A stretch of DNA of 64,000 nt from positions 363,309 through 427,308 of the forward strand of contig NW_027192214.1 in NCBI RefSeq assembly GCF_041956535.1, written 5' to 3'. The notes beneath the pieces were generated by a model. It was not told the DNA's origin, did not search any database, and was given only the letters and a program-made list of their open reading frames with translations. Made by a program: the position numbers and the translations under genes. The stretch comes from Calcarisporiella thermophila CBS 279.70 (Eukaryota; Calcarisporiellomycota). Position 1 is the stretch's first letter; every line of letters starts with the position of its first letter. Positions 34,740 through 47,359 of the stretch are shown piece by piece.

Positions 34740-35384
34740 ATGAACCATCTTGGATACGCGCTTCTCCTGGCCTTCTTCATGCTGGCCGGCGCGCTCGCAC
34801 AAACCTTCAGCGCGCCCGTGATCACATCCACATCCACGACCCGCGCCGCCTCCTCGGAGAACGGCGAGAGCACCATCGACATCCCGAGCATTCCGACGGG
34901 TAGTCCCATCTGACATGATTGTTTCACCACCGAGTTCCCACCCATTAACCCTCCCCATTGCCCCATGGTAGGCTGCCCGAACTGCCCCAAGAAGAGGCCT
35001 CCCAATTGCTCCAATGTGTTCTGTGCCATGATCCAGCCCCTCTGCCCCACCGACTGTCCGCGCGGCTGCCTGTTGTACAACACGGATCCATGCTGTACCA
35101 ACCTAGGCGTGCCTTACTGCGACAACTCGCCGGTGCCAAGCACCACGCCAGGAACCTCCACTCCAAGTACGGGAGGCACCGGCACCACGCTGCCCGGAAC
35201 AACCACGCCGCCGCCGTCGACGCCGCCGACCGGCAGCCCCTCGGCGCCGTCCACGGGGGGAACAGGAGCCGTGAACACGACGACCCCGCCGCCTACCCTG
35301 TCGCCCAAGAGCGAGGCAGCCACGATGGGAATGGAGACTTGGCTACTGCTCGCGCTCTACGGTGCCTGGTACCTGCTCTTCTAG
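34740..35384 (+). CDS. Cys-rich, probably GPI-anchored surface protein
   Basis: Exons 34740-34899 and 34972-35384 give 190 residues. A signal peptide (NHLGYALLLAFFMLAGALAQ) is followed by a short Ser/Thr stretch. A compact Cys-rich domain has about 11 cysteines (GCPNCPKKRPPNC, CPTDCPRGC, DPCCTN). A Thr/Pro/Ser/Gly-rich stalk of about 65 residues (TTTPPPSTPPTGS) likely carries O-linked sugars. The C terminus is hydrophobic (WLLLALYGAWYLLF) with a small-residue region before it, as for GPI attachment. A wall or plasma-membrane surface location is inferred. I do not recognise the Cys pattern as a named family; CFEM domains have eight Cys with different spacing. Confidence 0.8.
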
Positions 35385-37321
35385 AGATCCCCGGGGTGCA
35401 GGCCAAGACAATGAAGAAGGAGAAGGAAGGAGTCATAAAATAATCAATTCATTTCACACAAAGAAACCATCTTCTCACCCTGCACTCTAGTCCTACTCTA
35501 GTTTATTTTTTTTCTTCTCCCCTCGGGCACCTCAGGTTTCCTAGCTATGTCCCAGTTTATTGGTTTGTAATTATAGTGTTCCCTGTAGTTGTTTTATTGT
35601 TTTTTAAGTAATATAAAAAATGGACGTCCCACCATTATGATTGTATCCAAAGTTCCTTGCCACTTAGGAAAAAGGAACCCCTCTCTATTACGCGAATCCT
35701 CTGACCTCTTTCGACCCCTTTTCGCGTCTTTTGTCAAACGGCCACAACCAAACCATTCAACTCCGCCATCCACGTCTGAAACACGGCTATACCTGTGAGA
35801 AGCACAAAAGCACCAAACTCCTGTTGTAGCTCTGGAAAAGAAAAATGAAAATAAAACCTCGTGAAACCCACACTCCATCAGAGTAGCTTGTTTCTGGGGA
35901 AGGAGGAAGGGAAGAGACGCTCTGACGAAGGGGGGCAGCCGAATCCTCAGGCAATCTTGTCGAGTCTGAAATCAGTCCCCCCCCCCCCAAAGTCAAAGCC
36001 ACCAAGGCTCTCTGCGTTTCCATAGATTATGCATCAGCGGTCTTCTACGGGATTCAGCAAGGATGGCCGCTGCACCTGGACGCATCCTGGAAATGATGCA
36101 GCATCAAAAGTAAGCGACCCTCATGCCTTCCGTGGTGTGGGATTCAGTGCTGCGAAGTAGGAGAGCCAACGGCCAATGCACCCTCTCCAGCCACGCCCCA
36201 TGCATCCTAATTGATTCCGCTTTCGTTCTCTGCACGTGACGGGTGACGACGCACTGGAGAGCCGTTAGGGCGTAGGGTGCGGGAGAGAGAGAGATGCGGC
36301 AAGAAGGGAATAGCTCAGCGGGCCACGGCACCATTAGGGTTTAGCGTGACGGCGAATCGAGCTCGATCCGTGCCAAGGTGGTTGGTGGGCTAAAATTAGG
36401 ACGGGCAAACGGCAAAAATTCCGCGGTTTTCGTGGCAAATAGGAGAGCCGGTAGCGAGTGAGGGGGCAGGCTAACAATAGCCACATCGCGAGATTCGAAT
36501 TGCCCTGGAAAGAAAGGAGGCCTGGATCCGAGCGAGGATCAAGGCCTCGCGCTCTGGCTACCGTGGGCCGAAAATAATAGCCTTGGCACAGCCTCCGCAT
36601 CCACCATCGCCCCTAACACATGTGCTGTAGAGGCAAGGACGGAGTCAGCCCTCATTTAGGGCGGGGGGCTTATCGCGGGAGCTTGGAGGCAGAGGAGGGG
36701 AGTAGAGGAGCAGACCCAACCAAGCTAGAGCAAACAAAAATAGAACGATAGAGTTGATCAGTCAGGAGAAACAGGATTGCATGGATGCGATCCGTCTCCA
36801 AGCCCCTTCTCTGGGACCGCGCGCTGCTAAGCTACTGTTAGAGCCGGCTGCGTCGTGCTGCTGAGCGCCTGGGCGGCGTCGGCCGCGGAGGGTTGGGCGC
36901 GGAACCCACGCGATGGCCTGGAGAGCAGCGGACCCCTACTTTCCGGGCAGCCCACAGGGGAAGGAGGAGCCCGTGGCAGGGTGAGGCATGAGTCCTGCTG
37001 GACCAAAGCCCTTGCAACGGGGCGCGCTGATTGGGCGGGACGCTGGATTTTGAGTTGCTCAAATTTTTTTTAGACGGCTCGAATGGGCACCCACTTTTCT
37101 GTCCCTACTCTTCCCTCTTGATTGTCTTTTGACCCGCGGCTTCCAATCCTTCTCTTTGCTCATCTCCTCTCTCCCCCTACTTGGGCCCGCTTCTTCAGCT
37201 TCTAGCCTTGCATCCTCCCTCTTCTTCGCCAATTGCCCTCATCATTGCATTGAATTCACCGCTTCTGTTAAGCATTCTTCCCGCCTTTCCATTGATTCTG
37301 CATTAGTCCCGAGTGCCCATC
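35385..37321. other. Long GC-rich intergenic region, no gene seen
   Basis: About 1.9 kb. From about 35930 to 37070 it is much richer in G and C than other spacers here, with short frames on both strands but no start-to-stop frame that looks like protein. It may be a long promoter and 5' leader of the KCH1-like gene or an unrecognised non-coding transcript. A C/T-rich segment (37085-37310) directly precedes the KCH1-like start. Confidence 0.4.
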
Positions 37322-39233
37322 ATGTGTTGTGGAATGGCAAGGTGGAAACGAGAGGTGGTGGAGGAGCACAAGTTCGACTACGTGGATGTGAATGAATTCT
37401 ATGACCCAAGTTGCTTTACAAAGATCAAATACTTCTTTGTGTTTGTGGTGCGTATCCGTGGATTGTGCATGGCTGAGGATGTGATTTCATTTCTATCCTT
37501 TCATTTAGGTGTTCATCAAATCGTGCCTGGTGTATGCCGCTGATGTCCAGACCGCTGTCTTTCTCCTTCTCCGTGATCGGCTCTTCAGCGGGTTCGATGA
37601 TCTCAATAAAGATAGGGCCAAATTCGACATCTTTAAGTGGGTTTACTTCGGCTGTATCATCTTTTCCTTCCTGCTGCTGACCTACGACGTGTACCGTGCA
37701 CGAGCCATTATTGCATCGCGAGACATTGCCTTCTCATTTACCTCGACCATCACGTATCGCTTTTATGTGCTGCGGAGCTACGCCTACTATTGCTTCTTCT
37801 CCAGGATCCACGAAAGCAAGACTCGAAGCGACGAGGTCGCCTTCTTCGTGTTTTTCACCCTGAAGGGCTGGAAACGGCTGTTCATAGCCGAAGGGCCTCG
37901 TCAGGGTATTGCCTGCTATATTTTGTTCACTCTCTTCAAGAAATACTATGACAATCCGGAAGTTAAAGCTCTATCACCACAGCAGCTTCTCGTTGGTTTT
38001 TGGAATGGATATAATAATAATGGGACTGCAAACGGATTGCAAACGGGTGCGCAGCGATTCTCCGTTATTCTGATGAGCTTCACCCTGATCATCTGGATCT
38101 TTACTTGTGTTCACGTCACCATCGCCCTCGTCATCTATCCCTTCTTGCTTTGCAAAATCCGGGGCAATTTGAAGGAGTACTGCTGCCACAAAATCGACAA
38201 GCGCATCGGCGAGCTTCTAAAGAAGCGTCTCCGCAAACGCATGATCGAAATGGAGAAGATGAGAGAGTATCAAAGCCGCAATGGCGCGCGCTCTCCCCTT
38301 GATGGGCCGATGCCCCAGGCCACTCTTCCGGATATTGAAAAGGTGCTTAACCCAGAGAATCAGTCCTATGCACTCTCTCCCAACGCCCACCTGATGCGCC
38401 AAGGAACCGTTTTGAGCGAGGCCTCGCGGGTGCATATGCAGTCGCCCTTGCCGATGTCGCCCCCGCTTGCGCCCTATGGCGTCAAAGGAAGGTATCCGCA
38501 GCGGCAGAACACGGGCTGGTCGGATGCACAGTCGGTATGGTCGGACGGAGCGAGGTCCTATGCCAGTGAGGCGAGGAAACCGAAGAATATCCGGGACTTG
38601 AATGCGCAACAGGCCATGCTCACGGGGCTGGATGCCAAGTCGAATCTGCCCCCCGCCGCTGATTGGGGCGGCAAGATAGAGCATCCCGCCTATTCTCCGG
38701 AGCCACCACGACATCACTCCCCCTCTCCCCCGCTTGCCCCCTACTCCCCTCCCACCGCCCACTCGCATCCAGACGGCTCTGCAGAGTACCATCGCTCCAT
38801 CGCTCGAAGTGACGGCTCCATCGACTCGCAATCATCCTCGGCCCCCCTCTATTCCCACCACCACCCCCAGCCTATGCCCTCCAATTATCCTCCGCGTGAG
38901 CAGCCGCAGTATCAACCAACCTACTCGCCGCCCGAAGAGAACGGCTCACAGAGCCATCTGGTCTCCCCCACCCTGCGACACGCGGCGGTCACCACTCCCG
39001 AGTATGCACCCCAATATGAAACAGACGAGTTCCAGTGGCAGCAAAGAGATAGGCAGGCCCATGCGCAACCACAGTTTGCACACCCCCAGCAGTATGAGCC
39101 CGAGTATTCCCGAAATCCCCCGCATGAATATGAGCATCCCCCTTCGCAGCGACAGTATTCCCGCGACCCGCAAGGGTACCCGCCCGAGTTTGGGCAAAAT
39201 AGACCCGCCAACTATCGCCAGGGTCACTTTTAG
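37322..39233 (+). CDS. KCH1: KCH1/PRM6-like K+ transport-related membrane protein
   Basis: Exons 37322-37447 and 37509-39233 give 616 residues. The N terminus starts with MCCGMARWKREV, with DVNEFYDPSCFTKIKY soon after. Several membrane spans follow, including KWVYFGCIIFSFLLLTYDVY and ILMSFTLIIWIFTCVHVTIA, with the conserved GPRQGIACYILFTL and SPQQLLVGFWNGYNNNG between them. This matches fungal Kch1/Prm6 proteins, which promote K+ entry during the Ca2+ and mating response in yeast. A basic cytosolic segment (KKRLRKRMIEMEK) leads to a C-terminal half rich in Pro, Gln, Tyr and Ser (about 290-616) that is probably disordered. Two neighbouring cysteines at residues 2-3 suggest palmitoylation. Confidence 0.88.
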
Positions 39234-39980
39234 GTGACCCCCCCCCCGCTCCCCTCTCCCTCTCTTTCTCCCTCCTCTCCTCTTAGAATACCCTGCTGAT
39301 GTCTATATAAATGAATACTAGTAATTCCCCCTTGCTTTGATGCTCTATTCTATTTATGCTCCCTCGATGGCCGGTGTGCTTACTAATGCTACTTTTATCT
39401 ATTTTGTAATGCCCCTTCGCTTTCCTAGCCATGTTCCTTTAGTTCTCTCTCCACACCCTCCCCTTCCTCTCATTACGGATGTTCATCTGCCTCTTCTCTC
39501 TACCCTGCTGTGTTTTGCCTCTGACTGGTTTCATGCGCAAAAATGGACTTTGCTCTTTTCACTAAGTGTACATACTTTAACTCTTTCATCTGAGATCTTT
39601 TTTATTATCTATCTCTATCTATCTATCTATCTATTAAATAGTCTATGTTTCTATTCCCCCTAGAGATGAAAAAGTTGCTGGCAAACTTGCTCATCGATGG
39701 GTGTCATTTCATTTTTTTTCTTTCTCTCTTGTTTTACCACTCAATAAAATTTGATCTTTGAATAATAACTCCCCATCTAAAGAATCCGAGCACTCTTGGA
39801 TGTGGCAAAGTCACCTCAGAAAATAGGTACGGGCCGTGGAGATATTCAACTAAGGAGCTTGGGCCAAGGCCAATCAAATCGGGCGCTGGAGAAAATTGCC
39901 ATTTCCAAGCAAATATCAGGTGGCAAAAACCGATTTTTCTCTTCACACTTTATTCTCCCCCCCCCCTGGTGTGTGGGAAG
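39234..39980. other. Intergenic region
   Basis: C/T-rich sequence with a (TCTA)n microsatellite at about 39609-39634 and a run of C just before the methyltransferase start. No gene is supported. Confidence 0.5.
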
Positions 39981-40865
39981 ATGACCCTACTCGTTTATCG
40001 TAGTGAAGAAAATGCGCCCATTCCCATTCCTCAAGGAGCGGTGCCCGTTGTCAATGTGGAGAAGGAAATCATGGATCATTTCCACCGAGGCCCTCCTCCA
40101 TGCTACGTGAGGAATCGGGGTGTGCGGCAAAAGGGGAACGAAATTGAGGTTGACATCGAAGGTAGGCGAGTAGATTAAGAATGGTGGACTATCTCAAGCC
40201 GGCTCATGCGCATTTCTTTTTCACTCTATTTAGTCAACAGCAAAAGAGTCGTGGTCTCCATCGCACAATCGCTCTCGCTGCTTCATAGGCCAGGTATGAC
40301 CGGCGTGGTTGTGTGGGATTCCGCGCTCGCGTTGCTTCTCTTCGCGATGAAGCATCGCCATTGGCTCCAGCTCTCCAGCATGCATGTGCTTGAGCTCGGG
40401 TGCGGCGTTGGCTTGGTGGGGATTGGCCTGGGCTATCTCACACGGGGGTGCATCCTCACCGACCGAGCCAGCGTGGTGGAACTGGCTCGAAAAAATATCC
40501 GCCGAAACCCTGGGATCCAGGAAAAGGTAACGGCAAGAGAGCTGCTGTGGGAGGTCAAGGACGACATTCCTCTTCCCGCCTGGGTCCGGTGTGATCTTCT
40601 CGTGGCTGCGGATTGTGCGTACAACGACGAGGTGATAGAGCCCTTTGTCTCCACGCTCGCCCGCATTTGCAGACAGGGCCGGCGCACCCTGGCCTTGCTC
40701 TCCCAGGAGCTGCGGTCGGCCGAGGTGCACGCTATGTTCCTCGAGAGAATACTTGCCGCGGGTTTTGCCATGTACAGGGTGCCCGACCGTATGCTGGAAG
40801 GGTTGGGGATTGCGGGGGTGGCCATCTATTTAGCGTGGCTACGGGAAATGCAAGTGGAAGAGTGA
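39981..40865 (+). CDS. Family-16 (METTL21/FAM86-type) protein methyltransferase
   Basis: Exons 39981-40161 and 40234-40865 give 270 residues. The Rossmann motif I is VLELGCGVGLVGIGLG. The post-II motif is DLLVAADCAYND, whose D-C-A-Y fits the DxxY signature of the seven-beta-strand lysine methyltransferase group 16. GVVVWDSALALLLF matches the usual segment before motif I. Members use S-adenosylmethionine to methylate lysines on proteins such as elongation factors and chaperones. The substrate cannot be assigned from this sequence. The first exon (60 residues) is less conserved. The first intron uses GTAGGC. Confidence 0.85.
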
Positions 40866-41325
40866 GCGGCAGTGTGCTTCTCTTTCTCGCTGTTGCTTCC
40901 TTCCAAGAACTCTGCTTCCTTTTTATTTTTGGTTTCTTTGTTCCATGCTTCTTTCTGTATTTGGATTCCTCTTGCTTTGTTTTTTGTGTGTACATTGGTT
41001 CGAGCGTTGGAGAACTCTCAATGTGTGTTTTTTTCATTTATTTTTCTTTGTATTTGACCTTGTGAATGACTTGTTTCCTAAACGCTGGCTTTATTCTTTT
41101 GTGCTGCTTAAGTGGATGTTGTAAAAAAGGATCTTGAAATAAAATGCTACTCGTTTCCATCAGGTTGATATGGTTCCTATGTCGGACGATTTCATTTTCC
41201 CAAGATTAAGCTGGGAGAGCAAGGGGGATCTAGTTAACAGAATTCGGACTAGTTTCAGACATCTGTCAGACGAATCGTCATCGCGCTCTTCATAAAAGGG
41301 GGGCGAGCGTTTTTTCTTGCGGTCC
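40866..41325. other. Intergenic region
   Basis: T-rich 3' UTR of the methyltransferase gene with an AATAAAA signal at about 41138, then the Med10 promoter. No gene is seen. Confidence 0.5.
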
Positions 41326-42043
41326 ATGTCCGATCAAACAGGGATCGAGGGAAATGAAGTGTTCCAAATGACAACCATGAACAAGGATCCAACCAATAAT
41401 GACGAGGAATCGACACGTCAATCGCTAGAGCTCAAGATCAAGGAGCTGATAGAGACCCTGTTTGAGCTAAGCATCATGGTGTATGATTTTCAGCCGGAGA
41501 GCAATGAATTGATATACAAGAAAATGTAATATATCCATCGAAAAGAAATTCAATGTTGCATAGTCCCTATGGGGCTAGGGGAGAGAGGAGACAAATGGAA
41601 TGCTAACGATGGGTGCTCTTGCTGTTTCCATAGTAACGATTTGGTGCAACACTACTCGAGCCTCGATCATATGAAAGATTTACTTGAGCTGCAAATACCA
41701 CAAGAAGTGGTTCGGTAATGCAACCCTCTTTGGCCTCTGCACCGGCACACCCCTCCTTTGCCTGGTATTAACCCAATCTTCTTTCTCCACAGCTATGTCG
41801 AGGAAGGGCGAAATCCCGATCTATGCACTCGTGAATTCGTCCAACAAGCCGCAGTGCAAAACCAAGTGACATGCGGAAAAATCGAGGCCATGAAGGTAGG
41901 TGGATCTCGTATTTTATTTTTGAAACAAACGCTGAGCCTTCTCTCGATCGGTTGGTCCTATTCAGAATTTCCGCAATGTGTTGAGTGAAGAGATGACGAG
42001 AGCATTCCCAGAATTTGCAGATGTCTTAGAGCGGGAGCGGTGA
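41326..42043 (+). CDS. MED10: Mediator complex subunit 10
   Basis: Exons 41326-41525, 41634-41714, 41793-41895 and 41966-42043 give 153 residues. The conserved core is present: KIKELIETLFELSIMVYDFQ, then LVQHYSSLDHMKDL, QIPQEVVRYVEEGRNPDL across two junctions, CTREFVQQAAVQNQ and GKIEAMKNFRNVLSEEM. Med10 (Nut2 in yeast) is an essential subunit of the Mediator middle module in the nucleus, bridging activators and RNA polymerase II. Length suits the family (about 135-160). I started at the ATG at 41326. It converges on the RabGAP gene. Confidence 0.93.
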
Positions 42044-43039
42044 CTTCTTCAGCTCCTCTTATGATATTCTTTTTGTTGTGTGTGTGTGTTCTTTCTACTT
42101 CATAAGAATCTCTAGATGGCTGTATGTACATCTCTTAATTTCCACGCGTCATTGATTCTCCCCTCTCTCCCCGTATTCCTTTGCTTTGTTATGGCTTGTT
42201 TTTCTATGTCTTTCGTTCCTTTTTTCGGTTAATGCATTCTTCTTCCGCTAGCTGTTCCTCTCCGCCCGAACAATTCTTTCTCTTTTTTTCCTCTGGCCTG
42301 GAAGGGTCAGCGATGGCATTGGCAGAACCTACCCTCGTTCAAATACAATGAAAACGGATGCTATCATTATGAAGCCAATTGTCTATCTCCTCCCTAGGCA
42401 ACTTTGCCAATTCGACTCGAGTAGGCAATGTTGTCTTTTGTTCCATGCATCGGCGATCAAGGAGAGATCCGAGTGAATACTAGCATGAGGTAGCGAAAAA
42501 TGGACCTTAAAGTATATTTTGCTAAAAGAATAAACAAGGTTGCATGAGCGTGTCCCCCTGTGAACTGTATTGCTCGCTGCATTAGATAGCGTATTCTCCT
42601 GAGAGTACAGCTATCCAAATGCGAATCCTTCTGCCCCTGCAAGGCATGGAAGGAGACGCTTTCGACCAAGCCATATGGCCCGTTCGATGCGGCTTCCAAA
42701 TAAAGGAATTTTTCATCAAAACTTCTTTATGTCGGAACTTGAGCCGGTGCGCACTCTATGCAGCACCGTACACATATACAAAAAAGGACACACAGATCAA
42801 TTGAAATATTGGCATAGAGCACAACAATGTATATACGCTTGTTATTTTTTTATATATATCTATATCAAAAAGAAAGAGGTAATAGCAACAGGTGAACAAA
42901 CAAACAAAAAGGCTAACAGAAAAAAATGGAAGGCAACGAGAAACTCATAGGGAAACCAGAAAGCAAACAAACCGCGCGCATCGTCTTGAGGTGCAAAATA
43001 AAGCGCCGCAGGGGACACCGCCCCTGCTCAGGGCGGCTG
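42044..43039. other. Intergenic region between convergent genes
   Basis: About 1 kb holding the 3' UTRs of Med10 and the RabGAP gene. It contains a GT microsatellite near 42077-42090 and T-rich tracts. Frames here are short and unlike proteins. Confidence 0.5.
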
Positions 43040-46000
43040 TTAACTCTCACTCTCCTTCGATGGCTCCTTGCCCTCATCATGATCCTCTGACCCTTTTCCG
43101 TTGTATTCCTTCAGCATCCTCTCCACCTCGTCCAGCACATTCTCGTCCAGCTCGCCCACCACCACCTCCTCCTCCTCTGCCTCCTCCTCCGAAAGCCCCG
43201 AGGCCGACTCGGACTCGGATCGCTTCACGCCCAGATACGATGAATTCTGCTTGTCCTCGCCGGCCTCTTCCTCATTGGTGGGCGTCTTTGGAGGGGATTT
43301 GGTGGGCGTCTCCAACTTCGAGCTGCTTGCGCTTGCAACCGATGGGGTGGTGGACTTCCTCCCGCCAGCCGAAGGCGTCCCCACCCCACTGCCCAAGCCG
43401 TTCCCCCCCACCCGGTTGGCAATCTTGGCCCCCTCGTTCCAGAGAGAGTCGAAAATTTCGCGAGCAAGTCCGCGCTGCCGCTCCAGCTGCGGCTCGAGGA
43501 GGACAAAGGAGCGGGCAAAATCCCGATCGAAAAAGCGCTCCAGAACCTCGTCGGCAAGCACCACCATCCGAAACGAGGGGAGCGTCATGCGCAGCTCAAT
43601 GTCAGCCGTTTGGTTGACGGCGCTGACTCGCTGCTGCAGGTCCATGCCCTGGTCCAGGCGAGGGGCCTCGATTTTCGCCGCGGCGGGCGAGGCGTTGGTC
43701 GGGGGGGGCGCTTCCGAATACTCGTAGGCGTTCCGGATGAACGCGGACACGGCATTTAGGTACTGGTCGCTCTCCGCACGCCGAAAAATAAACAGCAGTG
43801 TCTCTGCCATCTGCAGCACATCCTCCCGCGTCAGGACGCCATCGCTGTCCCGATCATGCAGGGCAAAGAAGAGCTCCATTTGCGAGAAGAGATCCCCATG
43901 CAGTATCTCGCCCAGCCCAAGGACGATGTCCTGCAGCGTGAGCTTGCCCGAGTGAGACGTGTCCCACCGCTGGAAGAGCTTGTCGATGAACTTTCGCCCC
44001 ACCAAGCTTCGCGGGGCCTCCTGCGCGTCGGCCTCCCCCGCGTTGTTCGCATTGCTCGTGCTGTTTTTCAACGGCTTTCCACGCATGGCCACGTTTTCCC
44101 TCCGCTGCAGCTCCTCGTCATCGTGCACCGTGTCGGCCCACGGCGCGATGCTCGCCAGGAAGCTGCGGAATGTCCTCAAGTCCATCCGAGAGTCCGTGCG
44201 CTCGCCCTTCTGCAGGGCATAGAACTGGGCCGACTGGAATTTGTCGTAGATAATGGAGATTTCCTCCTTGGTGAACTTGGCCGTGTCCTTGAGGTTGCGG
44301 ATGGCGCTCCGCTTCGTGTACGACTCGATGTTCGCCACCACCGACAATTGATGCTCGCGGCGGAGCTCCCAGATGCGCTCAGCCGTCACCATGGCAAACT
44401 CTCGGGAGGCCACCAGCGTGAGCTCGGAGAAGCGCGTCAAGAGCCGGGCGCGGGGGTTTTTGCTGTTTGGGTACACGCGCTCGTCCAGCGTGGCAAAGTA
44501 GTCCTTCAGCACGTTGATGAAAGCGCCGTCATCGCCCGCCTCCAGGAGCTTATCGCCATTCACCTTGAGCACGGCCAGGCCGACTTGGAAGAGAACCTTG
44601 GGGCCCTCGAGGAAGAACCAGTCCAGGACCCGGAATGCGTAGATGAGGGGCATCGAGTTGATGTAGAGGCTGAGGAACCAGGGTAGACATGCGACCGAGA
44701 GTTGAATGTCCGTCTTCTTGAAATGCTCGTGGAGAACGGGCATGGTGGTCTCAACGAGCTGGGCAAAGATGAGCTGGTCCAGCAGGGCGCCGTACATCGA
44801 AGTGCTATACATCACGCAAGAAAGCACCGGTTCAGAACCGTCGACAAAAGCTTGGGCTTACAAAAAGTGTCACCTACCTATAGTAGCCGGGTAAGAGGCG
44901 ATCGCAGAGGACACTCAGCGTCCAGAACGCTTGCTCTTCGCTCATGTGTCTGTAGGTAGGTCAAATATATACATCATCCACATAGGTAATGCACAGTTCA
45001 ACGCTAGAACTCACATCAAGATAGCAGAAATGACGATGTTCATTGCCTGGCAATAGCCTAACTCTGGGTTCTTCCACGCATAGGTCGTCAGCACACGTCG
45101 CAACACGTCGATACCCTCGGGCGTCTGATAGGCGGGATATTCGGGAAGCGATCTGGCAAGGGGTAGAAAAAACTTGTAAGAACGTTCCGGGCGAAAATCT
45201 CGCCGTATATGATCAACCCACCTGTTCAAATCCTTTTCAATTTCGTCGGTCGAAAGCGATGCCTTCCCGGCATGGCTAGAGTAGATTTTCTCGTAGAGAC
45301 CCTCATTCATGAACCGCAAGTGCATAGCACCGGAGCAGTATTCCCAGATTTCCCCACGCAGTTTATTGGGCAGCCCGACCCGCACAAGCTTGTTGAACGC
45401 CGGGGTCCGAATGGTGGTCAGGTTGCGGCCATGCTCCTCAAAGTATTGCTTCCAGAGTTTGAGCTTGCTTTTATCTCGCAACCTACCGCGTGTGTATAGA
45501 ATAAGAATATGGCATGATCAGATTCAACTCAAATTGTACATACTTCTTCGCATCGCCAAGAAATCCATATTGCAATCCCAGGCCGCCCTTCACCTCATGA
45601 GACTTGTCCAGCAATAGCACCTCCGAATAACATGTGGTCAAAAAAGGCTTCAGCATTTTCATGAACTTGACCTGCGCTCGCAAATTCACCTTCAGCACCT
45701 CGCAGAAGCTTTCGCTCCGTGTCTTGAGTTCATTCAGGTAGAGGTTGAGTTTCATGTGATGCCAGGTGATGATCGAGAGAGCATAGAGGTGCGATTTTGT
45801 TTGGAGACGTTCCACCCGACGGACGGTATAAAGCGGCAGTACAAACGATACAGGTTCGCGCTCGTCAGCTGCAAAAGTGAGGAAGGTCTCGGACAAGAAG
45901 AGCCTTCCGTTTGCAACCTCAACACGCCCGTCTGATAACGGCAGACTAAAAACGGCTTTGGACTCCACCATTAAATGCTCAGTCACTGGAAGATTGAAGC

Positions 46001-47359
46001 GTAGACGGAAGTTGTTGTCGCGTTTCTGTTCCTCAAGTCCCTGCTTGAATGGGCGTGTGAGCTGGACGCGTTCGAGGGTATCTTTCACGTCAGCGAGGCT
46101 ATTGGAATCACCCATGGCTGCCTCGGCGTCTACATCGTGGAGGGATGTGCCAGAAGAGGCCATCTCAAGGGCTGTGTTCTTCAGAAGTCTTTGCATGGAG
46201 AGGCTCGTTAACTCCACTAATGTGTCATAAGTCTAAAAAAGAGGGATATAAAATATTAACTTTCCTTCCCTTATCAAGGTGAAAAACAATGCTACCTCAT
46301 CCCGATGGAACAGGTTCGAGAAACCATGCTACATGAAAGAATTAAAAGAAACTGTAAGTACGCCATTTGAGAAAAACCGTGAATTAGAGAACTCGGTGGA
46401 ATACCTCTGTCTTGTCCTTCATAATTATCCGGAGTGAGTCTGAGAACACCCCACGTTTTGATCGCTCCTTCTTCAAATCCTGAATATCCTTCAATTCCAG
46501 CACCAGTTTGGTCTCCATTCCCAGCACGTAGGAGTAGAAGCAAAGGTAGTTTTCACTGATGTACATCCAGCCTTGATTGAGGAAGTGACGATGATATGAA
46601 CATGAATAAACTAAGCGAATACGAAAGAAAAAGGTTAAGCTTCCATTTCTGTGCCGTAGAAGAGGGCTGACCGGCTACTTACAGCTAACGAGACGTTCAT
46701 TAGCTGGCATGCTAAATGTCTGACGAAATGCTCTCGAAGCAGAGCGCAGCTTCTCATCCGCCGAGAGTTCGTCATCACCAATACCTATACATGAAAATGA
46801 GTGACGATATATGAAAGGCACGGTAGGCAAAGACTGACCTGTCTCTGAAACAATAAAGTTAATTTTGGTTACTATCCAGTTTTCTTTCTCAGCCGGATCC
46901 TCTAGGACATCGAGCTTTTCTAATAAATTAGCTTAGAAAATGACAAAAATAAGCTCACGCTGTTCTCACTCGATTCTTCAGTAAATAACCAAAATTTACT
47001 TTCTATCCAAGTCCAGGCTTGTAATATTTGACTCTCTGACTCGGAAACCGCAATGAGTAAGGAAGGCGCGTTCACATCGCGTCGAAAAAGAATGCGGAAG
47101 GGTGGCTGCTTTATCTCAAATCTAAAAATACCGAGGTATGTTATAGTGGAGAACAATTCCAAAAATGCACTTTGTCCATCACTCACACATTCTGGATGGT
47201 TCCAAGCACGCTCTTGAGCATGCCCGAGCCGCCTTTTGTTCTTTGAAGCAAGAAATGATCGTTTGTGCGTACGGTGTCCCAAAAGGGATTTATAGTAATG
47301 TCTACAGGTGTGGGAAGGGTGAACACTTGCCGAGGCGGTTCACCTGCTAGAGAAGCCAT
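43040..47359 (-). CDS. GYP2: GRAM-TBC-EF-hand Rab GTPase-activating protein
   Basis: Eleven exons: 47359-47187, 47121-46970, 46919-46839, 46784-46683, 46571-46405, 46328-46296, 46232-45544, 45482-45222, 45152-45015, 44949-44878, 44804-43040. They give 1210 residues. Order: an N-terminal module, a first GRAM domain ([33 protein letters not shown]), a second GRAM domain, and a TBC domain with [36 protein letters not shown] and the catalytic Arg and Gln. Two EF-hand-like loops follow ([12 protein letters not shown] and [12 protein letters not shown], both with good Ca2+ ligands) and an acidic tail. This matches yeast Gyp2/Mdr1 and animal TBC1D8/9, which inactivate Rab GTPases in endosome and Golgi traffic. 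The first GRAM domain lacks about ten residues between LVSC and WMYIS; an exon could be missed there. Confidence 0.9.

Noticed and set aside
36334-36600. 88-residue minus-strand frame in the GC-rich spacer
   Set aside because: No domain, no splice support and no conserved pattern visible.
38217-38831. 204-residue minus-strand frame
   Set aside because: Opposite to the low-complexity Pro/Gln-rich C terminus of the KCH1-like protein.
42892-43617. 241-residue plus-strand frame
   Set aside because: Basic, Pro-rich sequence antisense to the C-terminal exon of the RabGAP; no domain.
43856-44686. 276-residue plus-strand frame
   Set aside because: A shadow of the RabGAP TBC/EF-hand exon on the other strand.
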